Positions 1 through 14,276 are shown, counted from the stretch's first letter. The stretch is 64,000 nt of DNA from Pyrenochaeta sp. MPI-SDFR-AT-0127 (GCA_020747015.1 JAGTJM010000037.1:62001-126000); one strand, 5' to 3'. Numbers and translations: made by a program. The notes: generated from the sequence alone by a model not told the origin.

Positions 1-377
1 CCCGAGCAAGAAGGGCGCTGATGTTCTTGACAAAAGATAAAAAGGCGAAGACAAAGTGTTGGAACTGTATCACGAGAGCTTTTCTTGTCACAACCGTGCA
101 GTTTGTAAGTTGTAAGATCTTAAATTAAGCTATGTATAACGCAGATGCCCCTAATAGCATTACAAGACCAGAAAAGAGCGATGCAGATACACTCCAACTT
201 CGCAAGGTCCCCTTTGCAGAAGTCCCCAATCCCAAATTTTCCAAGACAATGCGCCAACTGCGAAATTAAGGAATGACATGTGACAGAATTTCTTACTCAG
301 TCCAATGCAAGACGATCCCGTCGTGGGTATGAGCCCAAAATGTACAAATAACACCGCTGATGCAGAAGAGTGTCACT
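1..377. other. 3' flank of the class VI chitin synthase gene
   Basis: No coding exon is convincing here. The stretch lies downstream of the stop codon of the minus-strand chitin synthase and probably holds its 3' UTR and polyadenylation signals. The short open frame in it has no recognisable features. Confidence 0.4.
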
Positions 378-3300
378 CTAGCTCATGTTTGCAAGCTCGT
401 TATCAATGGTCTGGCTCAGGAAAATCTTCCTCTCGCCAGTAAGTTGCACCTGTAGTCTCTGCTCTGCGAGAGCAACGAGCTGTTTCTTCGTAATACGGTC
501 CAAGTCCGCATCTCGCAAACAGGCCTGCACCGTCTCGACAATCAGAGCGTCATTGGGTCCGTTCATCATGTTCTGGAAATTCACTGTGCTTCCAGGTCGT
601 GACTGATTGTAGCCGAGTGGGCTACGTCCACGAATCGGCGGCGTCGACGTCATGAGGTTGTCCGAGCTTTGGAAGCCACCCATGCCGGGCCGTTGACCGT
701 AAGGCGAGGCATTGTAATGGTCGCTCATGCCTCCCATTGACATTAGGCGGCTATCATGAGGGTTATCTTGATAGCGTGACAAATTAGAGTATGTTGATTG
801 GCGAGCCTGCATTCCCTGGTATGGGCCTGGTGATTGTGGTGGCATATGAGAAATGTGTTGCATATTGGACATGATGGTCGAGGCGGGCTTGACTGAAGAG
901 TAGACTGATTGCATGTCGTTCATTTCGTATGCCTCATCCTCGTACGCGCTGAATCCGCCCTTTTCAGAAGCCTGGCCGACAAGACCGCGACGTCCCGGGA
1001 GTTCATTGCGCTCGGCGTATTCATCCCATCGCATCATTGGGATGGCCTTTGGATCGAAGACTTCATCATCAGTGGTAAGAACTTGCTTGGTGCCTTGCTC
1101 GCCAATGACGACACGTGTGTTACCCCACGAGAAGTCATCCTGTTTCCAGAAGGAGTAGAGAGGTAGCGCCAGGGAGTAGATCGGGAAGGCAAGGATATAA
1201 ATGATCATCCAGCCGACGTGCTGCCACTGCCGCTTGATGATAAAGATCAAGGCTTGAAGACCATAGACAGCGGCAAGCATGATGATCGAGAACATGGGGA
1301 ACTGGCCAGATCCAGACGCAACGTTGTACACAAGGTAGACAAGGTATGCGCAAATAGATGGAAGAATAAGAGTTCCGAAAAGATCGATGAAGACGACAAA
1401 GCGCATGGAGAAGCAGCAGAAGCCGCAAAGGTCTTTCAAGAAGACGAGCTCTGCCAGGTTGTGGATGGTAGAATTGATCCAGCGACGTCTCTGGGAAAGG
1501 AGAATGCTCCATGTCTCAGGAGCTGCCGTAAGAGCGTAGGCATCCGGGATGAATTTGTACGACATATTCGGGAAATGCTTTGTCATGAGGGTGGTCAGAT
1601 AACGATCTTCACCAAGTGACAATAGATTCTTCTTGTGTAAGGTGTCCACAACACAATCAGCGTAGTCCTTGATAACCTTGTCTGCAATAATCAGGGGTTT
1701 CCCCTTGTCAGCTGTGCGCAAGCGATACATGCAGAAACTGAGGCAATTAGCAACGGTCTTAATGGCGAAGTGGAAAACAACTCACCAACCAGGTAAACAG
1801 GTGACGCTACCGAACAAGCTCTCGAAGGCCTTCGAAAGATGATGAGAGATGTAGTATTCATACACTTGGATCATTGTCCACCACGACCTATCTTCATTCT
1901 CCAAGCTTGTCTCGCCGCAAATACCAGCAATCTTCGAGTCATTTGCGCAACTAGCGACAAGTCGATTGAGAGCATCGGGCCTGACCATGGTATCAGCGTC
2001 CACCATGAGGAGATACTCGTACAGTTCTGGGTCAACACCGATGATATTGTTGATCTGATGGAACATCTCCAATTCCAGAGGATTCATGGCCGAGCGATGA
2101 TGGACGCGATTAAGGAAGCTCATAAGCAAAATTTGGGAGTCGCGCTTTCCACGATTACCGGGCTTCGACTTGTGTTGTTCGGATTCCTTGCCCATCTTAA
2201 CAACAACCACATACGGAACCACGTTGCCTTCAAATTCGTAAAGTCCAGAGTATACCTTGCCGTAATTGAGTTGTTGGCTTCCCTCACCAACAGACCAGAA
2301 TGGAAGGGCAGGAGGATCAACTTTGGGGTCTACGCCGAGGATGTCCAAGACGATCTTTGGTGTGGGACGATCGTTACCACCACCGACGATCATGCCGTCG
2401 CAAACAACACAGATGAGCTTACGTTTGTTATCGTAAGCAAGAGCAGTCAACGAATCCAAACCTTTTCGGAGCTGATCCTCGCCTTCGGTATATGCAGGCA
2501 CTTGACAAATGACGAACTTGTCCTGGTTGGCTGGCCGTTTTCTCGAGCCTAATTGGAGGGCTGCTAAGAATTTGATGACGATGACGGCACAGAGGATGAT
2601 GGTGACGGCGAGCAGAATATAGTCGTTAACTTGACATTTTGCAGACTTTCGGAAATCAGTCTTGCCAACGTAGAACAGGTTATCCAGGCACTGAAGGTTG
2701 TAGGCTTGTGCAGTCTCGTTCAGCTGGTTGCTAAAGTCCTCAGCAAGATCCTGGCCAGCATTGCTTTTGACCAAATCTGTCAGCTTGGTGTCGAGAAACT
2801 TGTACTCGTCAAGGTCGTTCATCATGTCAAGAGTCTTGAAGTAGTCGGTCAAATCGTAAACTTTATCGTGCATGTAGAACCACATGTGGTTCAGATTCTC
2901 GCCCTCGCTCTTGATTTTCTTGGTTTCCCAGACAAGATCGCCTTTTCTGAATTCTCGAATCTTGGGCAAAAACACGTTTGGGTACCAATCCTGTTGAAGT
3001 AAGGCCTTACTGTCTGGTAGGTTCGTCTGCGTTCCGGATTTGTGTACAGCCAGGGAGAAGTCAAGAGTTTCATTGGAAGACAGCTCTAGGACGCGGTTGC
3101 GGTTGGTATCGGCGATTAGATTTGGGCATGCAAGATATAGTGGCGGGACGATGTAAGGATCCATATCGGCACCAGCGAGTTCCAGCATTCTGTCTCGGGT
3201 AGCTTCTGTGTTCGAGTCGCTGTGTTGTTTCTTCCAGAAGGATGTCAAATCGTACACCACACCGTGATGACTAACGTAGTAATCGTTTTCACCTTGATGC

Positions 3301-5769
3301 TTTGATACCTCATTCCGACTCCAGACCTTATCCTTATTGGGGCATAGGAGTTTACCAAAGGCGACAATATAAAAGATGATGGAGCCGTTGAGTAACATGA
3401 TCAGAAGCACCAGTACAACCTTTTCTCGCCAAGCCATGCGAACATCGGGTCGCTTCATACGGCCGACAAACTTCAAGAGAGGTGAAGGAATCCAGAAGGT
3501 GATGGCCCAAACAAATGCAACCCACATTCTCCGAGATGCGGTGAGTGGCGATTCAGTGACCATGGCGTTACCACCTGATTCGGCATCGTAGTAGGTGATC
3601 CCTTTGTGGTCATCGCCTTTCCTGCCAAGACCATAGTCACCAGGGCCGCTCGCTGGGGCGGTAAGTGTGGTAGGTGCCAATGATTTGGCATCTGCGGCGC
3701 TGCGTACAGCCAAGCTAGCCGAACTTTGGAAGGGGTTGCTGGGCACCGGAGTGATCTCAGGAAGAGGCGGGAAGAAGGCGCTTGCAGTGGGCGGGTTCTG
3801 TGTAGGGTAGCCGCTTTCCATACCGCCGGCTCCAATCATGTGTCCAAGCATATTCTGGGAAGAGTCGGTTTGATCAAGCTGGGATTCCGCCTCCCACCAG
3901 GTACCCTCTCTTACCCATACCCGCTCAGTGCCAACGACCACCTCACCGTTGCTCCATCCGCGTTCAAGCGCAAAGGTCTCAATGCCCTCCTTGCCATCTG
4001 TGCAGCCGAGGGGCTTGTAGCGATCATAGAACTCATGGTGTTCAAAATCGGCCGTAAAGTCTAGGAATCGGTTGCGGCGGTTTGCCCACTCGGGGAGGCG
4101 CCACTCTCGAAGCTGCCGCGAAACGACGCCTGCCTGCCATGTGGAATTGAAGTCCTGATTCATGGAAGTGGGAATTACGTCAGTAGGATGTAGAGCGAGC
4201 TGGAACCACACTCTGCTACTGGCCACAGTGATGGGAAGATCGAAGCGACCATGCTTTCCAAGGACGATGCCGCTGTTCTGGACGGGATACAGCAGCTGCC
4301 TCAGAAAGTGGGTCTCATCAGGAATTTCGAGGGCGACCTTGTCCAAGACTGCCTCGCGCCTTTCCAGAATTGTCTCCCTCTCACTGAGACCTGGACCACT
4401 GATGCCGAGGTCAGCCGCGCAATTTTGCATTGCTTCCCTCATGCCCTCGAGGACAGAATTGCCGGTGGGAGCCACTGGTACGCCGTCGTCTCTCATCTCT
4501 GCGTTTATGCCTTCACTGTCATCGAATACAGTGCGGAGAGCAACAGCCCTACCGAGAGCGCGACTCGGAATTTCGACGACAGTAATGTTAACAATATCCC
4601 CAGTATCCTCCTCCGAGTCCTCCGGCGTCATCATGCCGGGCTGGCTGCCATCGCTATCACCCGAGGAGAAGCCGCTCTTGGCTCGTTGAATATCAGCCTT
4701 GATGGTTGCGTTGGCATGAGCAATAACATAGTCGACAATGGCTTCGTAGATGCCGCCAATAGCAATTTCGCGTTCGTTAGAGCCCAGTTTCTGGCGTAGA
4801 ATGTCGGACGGGACATCCAGAAGGGCGCCGACATCTTCACAAACAGACTGGAGTGTTTCCTCGTCGACAAAGTAGTCCAATGTGTTTCCCAGCTTCAGGA
4901 GTCCGGTAAGACAGCTGATGACGTCGAGATACTTTTGCCCCTTAATGCCGATGGCTTTGAGGTTTGTGCGGAAGTCCTCAGCTGCTGCAGCATCATCGGC
5001 ATCGGGAAGATAGGAAGGAGGATCGTATGTGTCCGACCGGCTCAGGAGGGCATACTTGTGTAGTGGCTGAATGTTCAAGAAGGCCTTCTCCTGCTTGCTA
5101 GCAGAGCTGGAGTTCAGGTAGTAGAAAACGTCGAAGGCGCGGAAGCCGGGGTGGGCAGGGACTTGCAACAAGCCCTGCTGGACATCGAGGCCAGAGGTCG
5201 AGAGCTTAATCTCAGCGGCGACAAGGTTGCCGGCAATGTTGAGTGTGAAGACTGCAGCCAGTGCCGAGTAGCGTGGAGTGAAGGGGTTTTGTGGCGTTAC
5301 ACAGTGGGTAAAGGCTTTCAGAGCCTCGAGTGCGGTGTAGAAGTTGCCTGGGAGGGAAAGTGGCAGGCTTGAGACGAAGGGCGAGAAGAGCGAAGGGCTC
5401 GATTCGTGCAGCGAACTGAGCCGTCAGCAAGGCACGAAAAATAGCACACAGGAAAGGAGGTCAAACTTACGCCAGAACAATGCAGCCATCCTCAGCTCGT
5501 CGGCGGGCGTGTTCCCAGGCCTTGCGTCCCAGTTCCAGGTCGACGGTGCCGCCAATGCGTTCGTTGGTGATGGTCTTTGCATTGACCCAAGTATTTACAA
5601 CCAGACTGGTGCTGGCCTCAAGATTATATGACTGGCCATGCTTGTATGCCGAGTTGAGGGTGTTCAGCAGGGTGGTGGTGGATGTTTGTGAGGGAGGGTT
5701 GCCAGGACGCGGTGCCGATGTGGACGCGGTCGAGTAGACGGACATGCGCGAGTTGTTGACGAAACTCAT
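378..5769 (-). CDS. csmB: Class VI chitin synthase with short myosin-like domain (CsmB-like; class VII in some schemes)
   Basis: Membrane enzyme that polymerises UDP-GlcNAc into chitin at hyphal tips and septa. The model has three exons; introns are 5416-5470 and 1738-1785 (GTAAGT and GTGAGT donors), giving about 1762 aa. The start is the ATG at 5769. Residues 1-700 form a myosin-like domain, but no GESGSGKT P-loop is present, which separates class VI from class V. Transmembrane segments follow near 726-748 and 763-788, then a cytochrome-b5-like domain (GVVYDLTSFW) near 810 and a third segment near 1031. The catalytic core has VDADT near 1235, EDRYLTT near 1355 and QRRRW near 1392, with several membrane spans after it. 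A DEK-type C-terminal helix domain ends the protein. The second intron splits the CLPGCF codons, so the catalytic domain is joined only after splicing. It is divergent from the class V gene, an arrangement known from other ascomycetes. Family assignment is firm; class numbering varies between authors. Confidence 0.95.
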
Positions 5770-7666
5770 GGCTGCGGGCTGAGGCTGGTCGCCCCCTTTG
5801 CGTAGGAGAGAGTCGAGGGACGAGGCTCAGTGACAGGAGAGGGCAGGTGGTTGGAACGAATGTTGGGTGCCCGTGGTGTGTTTCCGCAATCCAAAAGGCC
5901 GTGAGCGGATATGCGTGCGGTTGACGTGGAGACGGGGGAGGGCAGGCACGCGGATGCCCTTGACGGCAATTGGGAGAAAGGGACCTAGCGAGGGAATAAT
6001 AGTATTAAACGACTGTAGTGAAGATGAAGGAAAAGCACACAAGACGAGAGAGGCCCGTCAGTCACCAGACAGAGTAGCAGCAGCAGTAGCAGTAGCAGCA
6101 ATGTTCTGCTGGCTCAGGGCGACTTTCATTCCTCAGCGGCCGGGGGGCATGTAGCTACCAGCTCGGTTGGGCCTGGTGCTGCTGTAACATTACACACGTT
6201 TAGCACGCACAATACCGGCGACGAATGCCCATCCTCGATGAATCTCCCCCAAGCAGCCCAAACAGGGATGGCGAGTCTTGGTTTTCGTTGCCACTACCCA
6301 GCTGCGGCGCCCGTCCGATTGACCCAAAAGGCCACTACAGCAGCGGAGTGGCGTCCTAACGCGATCATCCCGACCCCCTATTTTTAGGCGGTTTATTGTT
6401 TGTGTAGGCTGAGATTTTTCCATTGACTTCTTGTTGCTGCCAGGCCTTTCCCAACACGCACCCAACAGGCCTGGCTTGCTGCATTTTCTGGCACGCACGG
6501 CTATCGATAAAGACGGCCTGTGGGCGTGACAATGTTGCGGCATGATGCTAGATGGGCCCATGGAGAGCGCAAATCGTCATGTCCACCATCCCCCAACCTT
6601 TCATTTGGCACACAAATTGGCTTTGCAATGCATGTTTCAACGCCCACAAGTTAGGGCCGAATCATTTCAAACCTGTTGCTTCTTGTTGACGTCAAAGCAT
6701 GGGGGGCCCCTCTTCACAAGGAGCCTCGTGTTCCCAAAACGGACGCTATTCACAACGTTCCATCCGTAATGCTGCCCCGTTTTTGTCATGAGCTGGTGCA
6801 CTCAGCCTCCCGCAGCTCCAGAGGGCGGGCCCTCGACTACTGGTAGGAGGCTGTCACTCTCACGGTCATGCCCACATCCACCTCGCCGCTCGTGGCCAGA
6901 GACGACGCAATCGATACGGCTCTAGCGTGTCACCTATGGAACATGCATCATCATGGTTCCCCAACGCGCGAGCACTAGCACAAACCGTTGGCTCTGCTGC
7001 AATGCGCCCTTCGGCTCCCAAAACCACAGCACAGGTGAAACCAAAAGGGCCCTCGCCGCTGCGCTCTTTGCTGTCAAGGCCAAGTCGTGTCGTGTTTCTG
7101 CAGTGCCGACGGGTGCGGTGAGAACAAGGGCTGAGGGATGCCCCAGTGGAAGCTGTGCGGGTCTCATCAATAATCAGGCGAGGTGGAGCTGCGAAGCCAG
7201 ATCGGAACAGAATAGCCCATTTTGGCGTATTGTATATCTATTTTTGCGGCCCCTTTTCACCCAGGCCCGTCTCCTGGTCAACACGGGCCAGCCAGCGGCG
7301 GCGGGCGGACGCTGCGAGAGGAGAGCTAGAATCCCAGCAGCCCCATCATTTTGAACAGACAGCATAACCGACCCCTTTGACACTGTCAACGGCTCTCAAC
7401 ACCTTTACCTTCGTTTGTAGACCTTTCACCACATTCGCTGCTTCTAATTCTCTGTTTTCCTTCGAGGGCTCGACACCTGGTGCAGCGCGTGTCATTCCCC
7501 CCCTAAAAGAGTCCTCTGCATTCCATCCGTACCACAAACGCGACCTTGTCCACTCGTACCATTCTCAAGACATCGTTTCACCCTGCAACTGCCATCTCGG
7601 CGACCGAGTGCTCCTGCCTGACGTTTACAATCGTTCAACGCTCCCACGGGGACGCGTCTGCCCGCA
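5770..7666. promoter_or_regulatory. Shared divergent promoter region of the two chitin synthase genes
   Basis: About 1.9 kb separates the two start codons. I see no credible exon in it. It holds pyrimidine-rich tracts just upstream of the class V start (about 7380-7660), typical of fungal 5' UTRs, and a CAG/TAG microsatellite near 6.08 kb. Co-regulation of the pair from this region is inference from the geometry. Confidence 0.6.
6074..6100. repeat. Short CAG/TAG trinucleotide microsatellite
   Basis: A run of GTAGCAG and CAG units reads through about 27 bases. It lies roughly 300 bases upstream of the class VI start, so it may fall in that gene's 5' UTR or promoter. Confidence 0.6.
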
Positions 7667-10600
7667 ATGGCCTCGAATCCTCTCCAGAATGCCTCGCTGC
7701 CGGCCCTCGCCCAGCACCAGCAAAGCGACACCGGCCTCACCTCCGCCCTGGCAAGCCGATTCCACGCCCATCTACCTATTGCTACCCTCTCTACCCAGGG
7801 CCTAGTCGCCGTCAACACATACACTGATGCCAGCCGTGGCGCAGACGGTGGCAAGGAGGGAAGTGCACATCAGGCCGCAGAAGAGCTCGCTCAGAGGGCC
7901 TACATGCGACTCGGACAACGATCTGAAGATCAGGCCGTTGTATTTCTGTAAGTGGTGCCCATTGCTATGCTTAGTGTGCAAATTCTGACTGGTTGCAGCG
8001 GCGAATCTGGTTCTGGAAAAACAACGGTTCGCGGTCACATGTTGAGGTCCTTCCTCTCATACTCTTCGACGCCCTTGTCCAAGAAGATCGAACATGCCAA
8101 CTTCGTCTTTGATGCCTTCACCACTACAAAATCCCTTACCACACCCATTGCCTCCAAATCTGGCCTCTTATTAGAGCTCCAGTATAATACTTCAACCGCT
8201 AATCACGCTACGCTCTTGGGCGCTCAGTTTCTGGCACACCGGCTCGAGCGCAGCCGAATTGCCTCAGTGCCGACCGGAGAGCGCACGTACCATGTTCTCT
8301 ACTACCTCCTTGCTGGAACCAGTATCAACGAGAAGAAGCATCTGTACCTCGATGCCGTTGGCGGAGATGGCTCAGCAGGGAACCGTGCGTCCATCGGCTC
8401 TACGAAGAGATGGCGCTACCTCGGCCACCCTACACAGCTCAAAGTCGGCATCGACGACCCCAAGGGTTTCCAGGACTTCAAGTCTGCTCTACGCAAGCTG
8501 GAGTTTGGCAAGGAAAGCATCGCTGGTATTTGTGAGATGATGGCCACTATTCTCCACATTGGTCAGCTCGAGTTCGAAACGGGCCAGTCAACAACGCCCG
8601 CAGCGGACGAGAGCGGTGGCTACTCGCACGAGGGTGGCGAGTCCATCACAATGGTCAAGAACAAGGAATGCCTGACCCCAATTGCCCAGTTTTTGGGTGT
8701 AGCCATATCTGACCTGGAGCAAAGCCTGCGATATAAATCCAAAACCCTGTACCGGGAACGCGTTACGGTCATGCTGGATCCAAAAGGTGCTCGAGCCAAT
8801 GCCGATGAGCTTGCTCGTTCGCTCTACTCGCTTCTTGTTACCTGGGTGATGGAGCAGATGAATACGAGAATCTCTGTCCTCCCAGAAGAAATTTCCAATA
8901 CTGTCTCGTTGGTGGATTTCCCAGGTTTTGCCAACTCTGCGGCCACTGGCTCATGTCTAGATCAGCTTCTGAACAATGCTGCTAATGAGTCCCTCATCAC
9001 CTTCTGCCAGGAGAGCTTTTTCCAGCGACAAATGCAGGAGCTTGAGGCGGAGGAGATTAGCCTGCCTCCCATGGCTTTTTACGACAACACCGAAGCGAAA
9101 ACTGGCCTTCTGAAATCTGGAAATGGCCTTTTGAGCATTCTCGACGATCAGATGCGCCGTGGCAAGTCTGATATGCAGTTCTTGGACGCGATTCGCAAGC
9201 GTTTCAATGACAAAAATACAGCCATCTTGCCAGGCAGTGCTACTGTTGTGCAGCCAGGTAGCAACTTCCCCACTCCGAATACGTCCCCGTCTTTTACAGT
9301 TCGTCACTATGCCGGAGACGTCGATTATAGTGTAGAAGGTCTTCTTGAAGAAAACGCAGAGCTCATCTCTGGTGACATGATGCACCTCTTGAAGACAGCT
9401 CAAGCTCCGTTTGTTCAGCAACTATTTGGACAAGAGGCCCTCCATAAGATGACCCACCCCAAGGAGAAGACCGCCATTATTCAAGCCTCTGTCAGTTCCA
9501 AGCCTTCGCGCATGCCAAGTATGGCGCGGCGCAAGGCCGACAAGACGGGTAGATTTGGTCGCCAACTGAATGTTTTTGATGAAGACGCTATTAGTGATGC
9601 GGACAGCACCGTATCTGGAACCCGGAAGGGTGGCGATTCTGCGAAACAAACTGGTGCCGCGGGCCAATTCGTCAGTGCCCTCAGAACCATTGAGTCTTCT
9701 CTTCGAAAGGCCAATCCATACTTTGTTTTCTGCCTGAAGCCCAATGATCGACGGATCGCCAATCAATTCGACAGCAAATGTGTTCGTCAACAAGTTCAGG
9801 CGCTCGGCATCGCTGAGATCAGTCAACGTCTTCGCGTTGCTGACTACAGTATTTTCATGCCATTCGCAGAGTTCTTGGGTTTGGCACAGACTGATGTAAG
9901 CATCGTGGGTAGTGAGAGGGAGAAAGTGGAGTCCGTCCTTGATAGCAGGCCGTGGCGTGAGAACGAAGTCCGTGTCGGTGCTACGGGCGTTTTCCTTAGT
10001 GAGAGGTGTTGGCTCGAAATTGCCAATATTACAAACATTGCTCCCTACGCCCGTGGCAACGCTGGATCCGAGGACAATCTCCTAACACCAGATGTTGCTC
10101 GTACATTCGGGGACTCCAGAGTAGGACTTCTCTCCCCATCACCAGGCGCCTACTACGACGACAAAGGTGGAAGCTATTTCGGCAGCCGAGATGTCGATGC
10201 TCGCTCTGAGGCCCCATCGGGCATTACTGGTGACATGTTCCATGGATTGGAGCAGAACAAGGTCATCGATGAAAAGGCCGCAGACAAGCAGTTGGAGGAA
10301 GTTGACGTGCTCCCAGTCTCTGGTAGCCGCAAGAGATGGGTGTTCATTGTCTACTCACTGACCTGGTTCATTCCGGATTTCCTCATTCAACATGTTGGTA
10401 GGATAAAGCGCAAGGATGTTCGAATGGCATGGCGTGAGAAGTTGGCCATCAACATGCTCATTTGGTTGAGCTGTGCTTTTGTCATCTTTCTCATGATCGG
10501 TTTCCCGATGCTCATTTGTCCAAAACAGCATGTCTACTCAAGTGCCGAATTGACATCCTACGACGGCAAAGGCAAGAACGACGCTTACATCGCCATGCGA

Positions 10601-13298
10601 GGTGTTGTCTACGATCTCGGCGATTTCATGCCCCACCACTATCCAAACATCATTCCACAGAAGAATCTGGAGAAGTACGCTGGAAAAGATGCTACCAACT
10701 TGTTTCCTGTGCAAGTCTCTGCTCTGTGCAATGGCGTCGATGGCTCTGTTCACCCGGGTGTACAGCTCAATTACCGAACCTCCAATTACACCGACTCGTC
10801 GGCCAACAACTTGATCAGCACAACTGATCTGAATGCGCAATATCATGATTTCCGATGGTTCTCGAATGATTCACGCCCAGATTGGTGGTACGAGCAGCAA
10901 GTGTTTCTCAAGGCAAACTACATGAAGGGCCGTGTTGGATACAGCCCCAATTACTTGAAAACCCTAGCCAGCAAAGGTGATTCGATCGCCTATATCAACA
11001 ATAGAGTTTACGACGTAACCCAGTACCTCAAGGGCGGTCGCGAAGTAAAGTATCCCATCGACGATACCGAAAGACCACAGGAGACGCCCAATGTCAATTT
11101 CATGGACACCAACGTAATGTCTATCTTCCAGTATCAAGCTGGTAAAGACATCAGCAAATACTGGGACGGACTCAACATGGATGCTAAATTGAAAAACGAC
11201 ATGAGAGTTTGCCTAGACAACCTTTTCTACGTTGGCGAGCTAGATACGAGAAGCTCGGCGAAATGTTTGTTCGCTAAATACTTCCTTCTCGCTATCTCCA
11301 TCCTTTTAGTCAGCGTCATCGGTTTCAAGTTCCTCGCAGCACTCCAATTCACCAGGAAGACCGACCCAGAGAACATTGACAAATTCATCATCTGCACAGT
11401 CCCCGCTTATACCGAAGATGAAGATTCTCTCCGTCGCGCGATCGATTCTGCTGCCAGAATGAAGTATGATGACAAACGCAAGCTGCTAGTTATCGTCTGT
11501 GATGGCATGATTATTGGTCAAGGCAATGACAAACCAACTCCTCGTATTGTACTTGATATTCTCGGTGTTCCAGAAGCAACAGATCCTGATCCTCTGAGCT
11601 TTGAGAGTTTGGGTGAAGGCCAACGCCAGCACAACATGGGAAAATGCTATTCTGGTCTCTATGAAGTCCAAGGTCACATTGTCCCTTTCTTGGTTGTAGT
11701 CAAGGTTGGCAAGCCCTCTGAGGTCTCCAAGCCTGGTAACCGTGGCAAGCGTGACTCGCAGATCATTCTCATGAGGTTCTTGAATCGCGTACACTACAAT
11801 CTTCCGATGAGTCCCCTTGAGCTCGAGATGCATCACCAGATTCGAAACATCATTGGCGTCAATCCAACATTCTACGAGTTCCTCCTGCAAATCGACGCTG
11901 ATACGGTAGTGGCCCCCGACGCTGCCACACGATTTGTTGCAGCATTTCTCCACGATACTCGCCTCATCGCTATATGTGGTGAGACAGCGCTCACGAATGC
12001 CAAGTCTTCGTTCATTACCATGATGCAAGTGTACGAATACTACATCTCACACAATTTGACCAAGGCTTTCGAAAGTCTCTTCGGCTCTGTCACTTGTCTT
12101 CCTGGATGTTTTACAATGTACCGTATTCGCGCCGCTGAAACTGGAAAGCCTTTATTCGTCAGCAAAGAGGTCGTGGAAGCCTATCAAGAGATCCGTGTCG
12201 ACACTTTACACACCAAGAACCTTTTGCACTTGGGAGAAGATCGTTTTTTGACAACTCTACTCCTGAAGTTTCACTCAAAGTATAAAACCAAGTACACAAT
12301 GCGAGCCCACGCCTGGACTGTGGCGCCTGATAGCTGGACGGTCTTCATGTCGCAACGTCGTCGCTGGATCAACTCAACGGTGCACAATCTGATTGAGCTC
12401 ATTCCGCTGCAGCAGCTATGTGGTTTCTGCTGTTTCAGTATGCGTTTCATCGTCTTCCTGGATCTCCTTTCAACGGTTGTGCAGCCTGTGATTGTCGTTT
12501 ACATTGGCTATCTTATTTACCTCCTCGTGTGGAGCAAGGATGTCGTCCCCATTACTGCCTTTATTCTTCTCGGAGCGATCTACGGTCTACAGATGATCAT
12601 TTTCATCATTCGTCGCAAATGGGAAATGATTGGATGGATGATTATATATATTGTCGCAACCCCCGTCTTCGCTTTTGGTCTGCCACTGTACTCTTTCTGG
12701 CACATGGATGACTTCTCCTGGGGCAACACCCGTGTTGTTACTGGTGAGAAGGGCCAGGTCATTGTTGTCTCAGACGAAGGCAAGTTCGATCCTGCAAGCA
12801 TCCCGAAGAAGAGGTGGGAGGAGTACCAAGCGGAGATGTGGGAGGCGCACACTATGAGGGACGACCGCTCGGAAGTATCTGGCTACACTTATGCCACCAG
12901 GAAACAATTCGGAAGTGCTTCTGTGGCTGGCTCAGAGTATGGAGGCATGCCACCATCTCGACCAATGTCGCATCTTGATCTTCCACGCTACAACAACCAT
13001 TCGCGGCTGAGTCTAGCACAAAGTGGATACGGCATGCCAGACAGCATGGAAATGGCAAATCTGCCCAGTGACGACGCAATTTTGATTGAAATCAAGGACA
13101 TTCTTCAGACGTCAGACCTTATGAATGTCACAAAGAAGCACGTCAAGACTGAGTTAGAAAAGAGGTAAGCTCTACCCGGTCTGTTAAACTCCCGCCTTAG
13201 ACTGACATGTTTGCAGATTCGGCTGCGATCTATCGCTCAAGAAACAGTTTATTGGCTCTGCGGTTGAATCGCTACTGGTCAGCGGCCAGCTCCATTGA
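7667..13298 (+). CDS. csmA: Class V chitin synthase with myosin motor domain (CsmA-like)
   Basis: Polymerises chitin for apical and septal walls; in this family the motor-like domain helps locate the enzyme along actin. Three exons with introns 7948-7998 (GTAAGT...CTGAC...CAG) and 13165-13216 give about 1842 aa. Removing the first intron restores VVFL-GESGSGKT, so the junction sits directly before the P-loop. A switch-II-like DFPGF follows near residue 405. Transmembrane segments lie near 872-893 and 908-933, then a cytochrome-b5-like domain (GVVYDLGDF) near 955 and another membrane segment near 1187. The glycosyltransferase core has QIDADT near 1393, EDRFLTT near 1506 and QRRRW near 1545, followed by membrane spans. 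A DEK-type C-terminal domain is completed by the last small exon, ending LVSGQLH. The start ATG has a good context, and the N-terminal SDTGLTSALASRFHAHLP is typical of class V. Confidence 0.96.
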
Positions 13299-14276
13299 AG
13301 CCCTTTCTCCTCGACTTGGTAACATGACTCGTCGATGCTTTATGAATCTATGCAGCTCCAATATTCGATCTATATCGGCCTATATCGCAATCAACTGTAT
13401 ACGCAGCTGCTTGAGCGGCGTACGCATGTCTCATTTATTACCTAATATCTGCATTGTCTCTCTTTTCTGGGTAGAGACCACTGGTCTGGCTGGTTACGGC
13501 GTTAAATGCGATCATGTATCCGGATCTGTGGGAATAGCTGCTTGCAATTACTGTCCTTTTTGGTCCTTGCATTTGTATGGAAAATTCATTGGGAGTAGCG
13601 AACTGGTGTGTAGGACGCGAGAAGTGGCTTTGAGTGAGATTGCATAGAAATACAACATCAAGTTACTGATTATGTAAATGCCGATTTGACCAACTGTGAC
13701 TGCTTTCAACACACGCTACACTTTACTGAAAATGGACATGGACAAAGAGGTCAGACTATGGCGCGTGTTGCAAGACCATATCTCTGCCTAAAAAAGGAAA
13801 ACGAGTCACGAAGAACTGCATATTGCTCCGAATAGGCGTATGTATGTACAACACATGTTCGTTTACGCCGCACTAACGTCCTCTTCGGGGCCCAAGCTCC
13901 TAGTGGCACTCGCAGGAACCGACAGTCGTATGAAACTTACCCTATTGGGCAGATGCTCATTTACCCCACCAACAGAGCCGCCACAGCCATCGATAGCACA
14001 AACGATATTTTGACGGCCAGTGTGCGTTTGCCTCGCGCCTGCAATTTCTGTCACCCTGTTACGGTGTAGGCCTTCATTGGCTCTAGCTTTGACTCACGGG
14101 ACCTTTCTTGTCCGGCTTACCACTAACAACTCGACTTCGCTGCCCATATTCGCGGGACGAGCGTGACTCCAACTTCGATTCATACAACCCCGCCACAGGA
14201 AGCCCACATCTAGCGGGTGTCTTGAAACTCCACGAGCACACACAACCCTTTCGCCGTCTATCACGCTACACTCACC
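13299..14276. other. Intergenic: 3' UTR of csmA and eIF5B promoter
   Basis: No gene is supported. The open frame that runs to about 13647 only continues the last csmA exon in another frame. C-rich sequence just before 14277 (CTCACCATG) is the likely 5' UTR of the eIF5B gene. Confidence 0.5.
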
